A stretch of 18,215 bases of DNA, from assembly GCA_035286595.1 (NCBI GenBank), contig DATEDA010000006.1, positions 1 to 18,215 on the forward strand, read 5' to 3'. Each line of letters begins with the position of its first letter. The first letter of the stretch is position 1. The position numbers and the translations under genes were made by a program. This DNA is from DATEDA01 sp035286595. Lineage in GTDB: Bacteria > Pseudomonadota > Gammaproteobacteria > Burkholderiales > SG8-39. This document shows, one piece after another, positions 16,282 through 18,215 of this stretch. Under the pieces are notes generated by a model. The model was not told the DNA's origin. It ran no database searches and was given only the letters and a program-made list of their open reading frames with translations.

Positions 16282-18215
16282 ATGGACGCGATCGCGATCA
16301 TCGGAATGGCATGCCGGTTGCCGGGCGCGAGCACGCCGACCGAGTTCTGGAACAACCTGTGTCGCGGCGTCGAGTCCATCGCGCAATTCAGCGACGAAGA
16401 GCTGCGCCAAGCGGGCGTTCCGGACGCGCTGCTGCAAGACCCCCGGTACGTCAAGGCCGGCCCGGTCCTCAGGGACATCGAGTCGTTCGACGCCGGGTTC
16501 TTCGAATACTCGCCGCGGGAGGCGGCGCTGATGGACCCCCAGCAACGCCTCTTCCTCGAGGTTACCTGGGAGGCGTTCGAGGATGCCGGCTATGCGCCCG
16601 ACAGCGGCGATGGCGTGGTTGGCGTATTCGCCGGTGGCGGCGGGGTCGTCACCAGCTATCTCGTGGCGCAGCAGGGCAATCCGGCGTTTGCCGGTCAGAC
16701 CGCGAGCCTTCCGCACCTCGGCAACGACAAGGACTTCCTCGCGACGCGGGTGTCCTACAAGCTCAATCTTACCGGCCCCAGCCTCACGGTACAGAGCGCG
16801 TGCTCAACGTCGCTGGTGGCCGTGCACCTCGCCTGCCAGAGCATCGCGAGCGGCGAGTCCGACATGGCGCTCGCCGGCGCGTCGACGATCCGCATTCCTC
16901 ACCGCGTCGGCTATCTCGCCGAGAAAGGCAACGTCTACTCGCTCGACGGTCGCTGCCGGGCGTTCGATGCCAACGGGCAGGGCACGATCTTCGGCAGCGG
17001 GGTCGCGGCGGTGCTGCTCAAGGATCTTCGGCGAGCGGTCGCGGATCGTGACCACGTCTATGCCGTCATCAAGGGAACGGCCGTCAACAACGACGGGGGT
17101 CGGAAGGTCAGCTACACCGCCCCGAGCGTCACCGGCCAGGCGCGCGCCTTCATCGAGGCGTTCACCCTGTCGAATGTCGATCCCGGCTCGATTGGATACG
17201 TCGAATGCCACGCCACCGGCACGACGGTCGGCGACCCGATCGAGATCCAGGCGCTCACGGGCGCTTTTCGCCTCAAGACCGACCGGCGCGGATTCTGTGC
17301 GGTCGGCTCGGTGAAGGCGAACATCGGGCATCCCGAGCAGGTCGCCGGCCTCGCGGGCCTGATCAAGACGGCGCTGGTGCTCGAGCGCGGCCGCATTCCG
17401 CCGAGCCTGCATTGCGTCACGCCCAACCCCGCGATCGACTTCGCCGGGAGCCCGTTCTTCGTCAATACGGCGCTGCGCGACTGGGTGCCCGCCGACACGC
17501 CGCGACGCGCGGCGGTGAACTCGCTCGGCATCGGCGGGACGAACGCGTTCGCGGTCCTCGAGGAGGCGCCGCGGCCCGAAGCGCCCGGGGCCGAGGAAGC
17601 TTGGCCATTCCATGTGTTGACGCTCTCGGCGAAGAGCGAGACGGCGCTCAATGACTACGCCGCGCGCATGCGTGCATTCCTCGACCGAGAGCCCGGGGCA
17701 TCGCTCGGCGACGTTTGCTACACGGCGAACGTGAGTCGAAGCGCGGCCGCCGTGCGTCTCGCGATCCCCGCTTCCGACGTCGCGGATCTGAAGGCCAAGC
17801 TTGGCCGGTTCGTTGCGCAGCCCGTGCCGGCGGCGGGCGAGCGGCGGGGAGACCGGCGCAAGATCGCGTTCCTCTTCACCGGGCAGGGAGCACAGTCGGT
17901 TGGCATGGGCCGCGAGCTGTACCGGACGCAGCCGACGTTCCGGCGAGTCCTCGACGACTGCGCCGCGCGCGTGGCGCCGCTGCTCGAGTTCCCGCTGCTC
18001 AGCGTCGTTTTCGGGGAGGCCGATCGCGGCGCGCTTCTCGACGAGACGATCTACACGCAGCCGGCGCTCTTCGCCGTCGAGTACGCGCTGGCCGAGCTGT
18101 GGCGGGCGTGGGGCGTGGAGCCTGACGCAGTGCTCGGGCACAGCATCGGCGAGATCACTGCGGCCTGTTATGCCGGCGTGCTGGATCTCGACGACGCCCT
18201 GCGGCTCGTCGCGGC
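16282..18215 (+). CDS. Modular type I polyketide synthase, KS-AT, truncated by the window edge
   Basis: The first 644 residues of a multidomain enzyme; the reading frame is open to the last base. The ketosynthase starts at once (MDAIAIIGMACRLPGA) and spans about 1-428. It has the active-site Cys174 in QSACSTSLVAVHLA, His310 in ECHATGT and His350 in KANIGH, all intact, so condensation activity is expected. A linker (about 430-525) leads to an acyltransferase domain with FTGQGAQSVGMGRELY (532-547) and the catalytic Ser621 in GHSIGE. The AT specificity motif and any KR, DH, ER, ACP or TE domains lie beyond the edge, so extender unit and product are unknown. The KS resembles, from memory, those of mixed NRPS/PKS systems. 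No loading domain precedes the KS; the discrete carrier upstream may serve that role. Confidence 0.96.
   Translation, partial: MDAIAIIGMACRLPGASTPTEFWNNLCRGVESIAQFSDEELRQAGVPDALLQDPRYVKAGPVLRDIESFDAGFFEYSPREAALMDPQQRLFLEVTWEAFEDAGYAPDSGDGVVGVFAGGGGVVTSYLVAQQGNPAFAGQTASLPHLGNDKDFLATRVSYKLNLTGPSLTVQSACSTSLVAVHLACQSIASGESDMALAGASTIRIPHRVGYLAEKGNVYSLDGRCRAFDANGQGTIFGSGVAAVLLKDLRRAVADRDHVYAVIKGTAVNNDGGRKVSYTAPSVTGQARAFIEAFTLSNVDPGSIGYVECHATGTTVGDPIEIQALTGAFRLKTDRRGFCAVGSVKANIGHPEQVAGLAGLIKTALVLERGRIPPSLHCVTPNPAIDFAGSPFFVNTALRDWVPADTPRRAAVNSLGIGGTNAFAVLEEAPRPEAPGAEEAWPFHVLTLSAKSETALNDYAARMRAFLDREPGASLGDVCYTANVSRSAAAVRLAIPASDVADLKAKLGRFVAQPVPAAGERRGDRRKIAFLFTGQGAQSVGMGRELYRTQPTFRRVLDDCAARVAPLLEFPLLSVVFGEADRGALLDETIYTQPALFAVEYALAELWRAWGVEPDAVLGHSIGEITAACYAGVLDLDDALRLVA

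Noticed and set aside
16804..18141. A 445-codon minus-strand frame opposite the polyketide synthase
   Set aside because: Shadow of the KS-AT frame, which carries all catalytic motifs.

Overview
The window is a high-GC, gene-dense stretch of chromosome. The reading frames show the strong G/C third-position bias of GC-rich Proteobacteria. A standalone GspE/PilB-type ATPase, GreB, HtpG behind a sigma32-like promoter, a DegP-type periplasmic protease with two PDZ domains, and a REP-like palindrome together suggest a Gram-negative proteobacterium. Betaproteobacteria is my best guess. That placement is inferred from gene style, not from a marker gene.

Layout. 1-69: end of an intergenic region with a REP-like palindrome. 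70-6076 (minus): a two-gene unit. The upstream gene encodes a secretion/pilus ATPase (GspE/PilB family). The downstream gene, overlapping it by 14 nt, encodes a 1404-residue membrane c-di-GMP protein (MASE1, five PAS, GGDEF, EAL). 6232-6735 (plus): a Prx5-type peroxiredoxin, divergent from the ATPase. 6754-8679 (minus): htpG, convergent with the peroxiredoxin. 8964-11702 (plus): a secreted two-lobed M16 zinc protease. 11708-13542 (minus): greB preceded by an MFS transporter gene. 13703-15148 (plus): a DegP/HtrA-type protease, ending at a very clear intrinsic terminator. 15493-18215 (plus): a new unit with an unrecognised 144-residue protein, a small acyl-carrier-protein-like protein, and a modular type I polyketide synthase (KS then AT) that runs off the right edge.

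Functional picture. The middle of the window is mostly protein quality control and stress: Prx, HtpG, an M16 protease, GreB and DegP. The left end pairs c-di-GMP signalling with an envelope assembly ATPase. The right end, beyond the terminator, is the start of a secondary-metabolite locus and is the most likely place for undescribed biology. Only its first module is visible, so its product cannot be read here.

No tRNA, rRNA, CRISPR array, insertion sequence or prophage gene was recognised. All promoter and operator calls come from reading the bases by eye.
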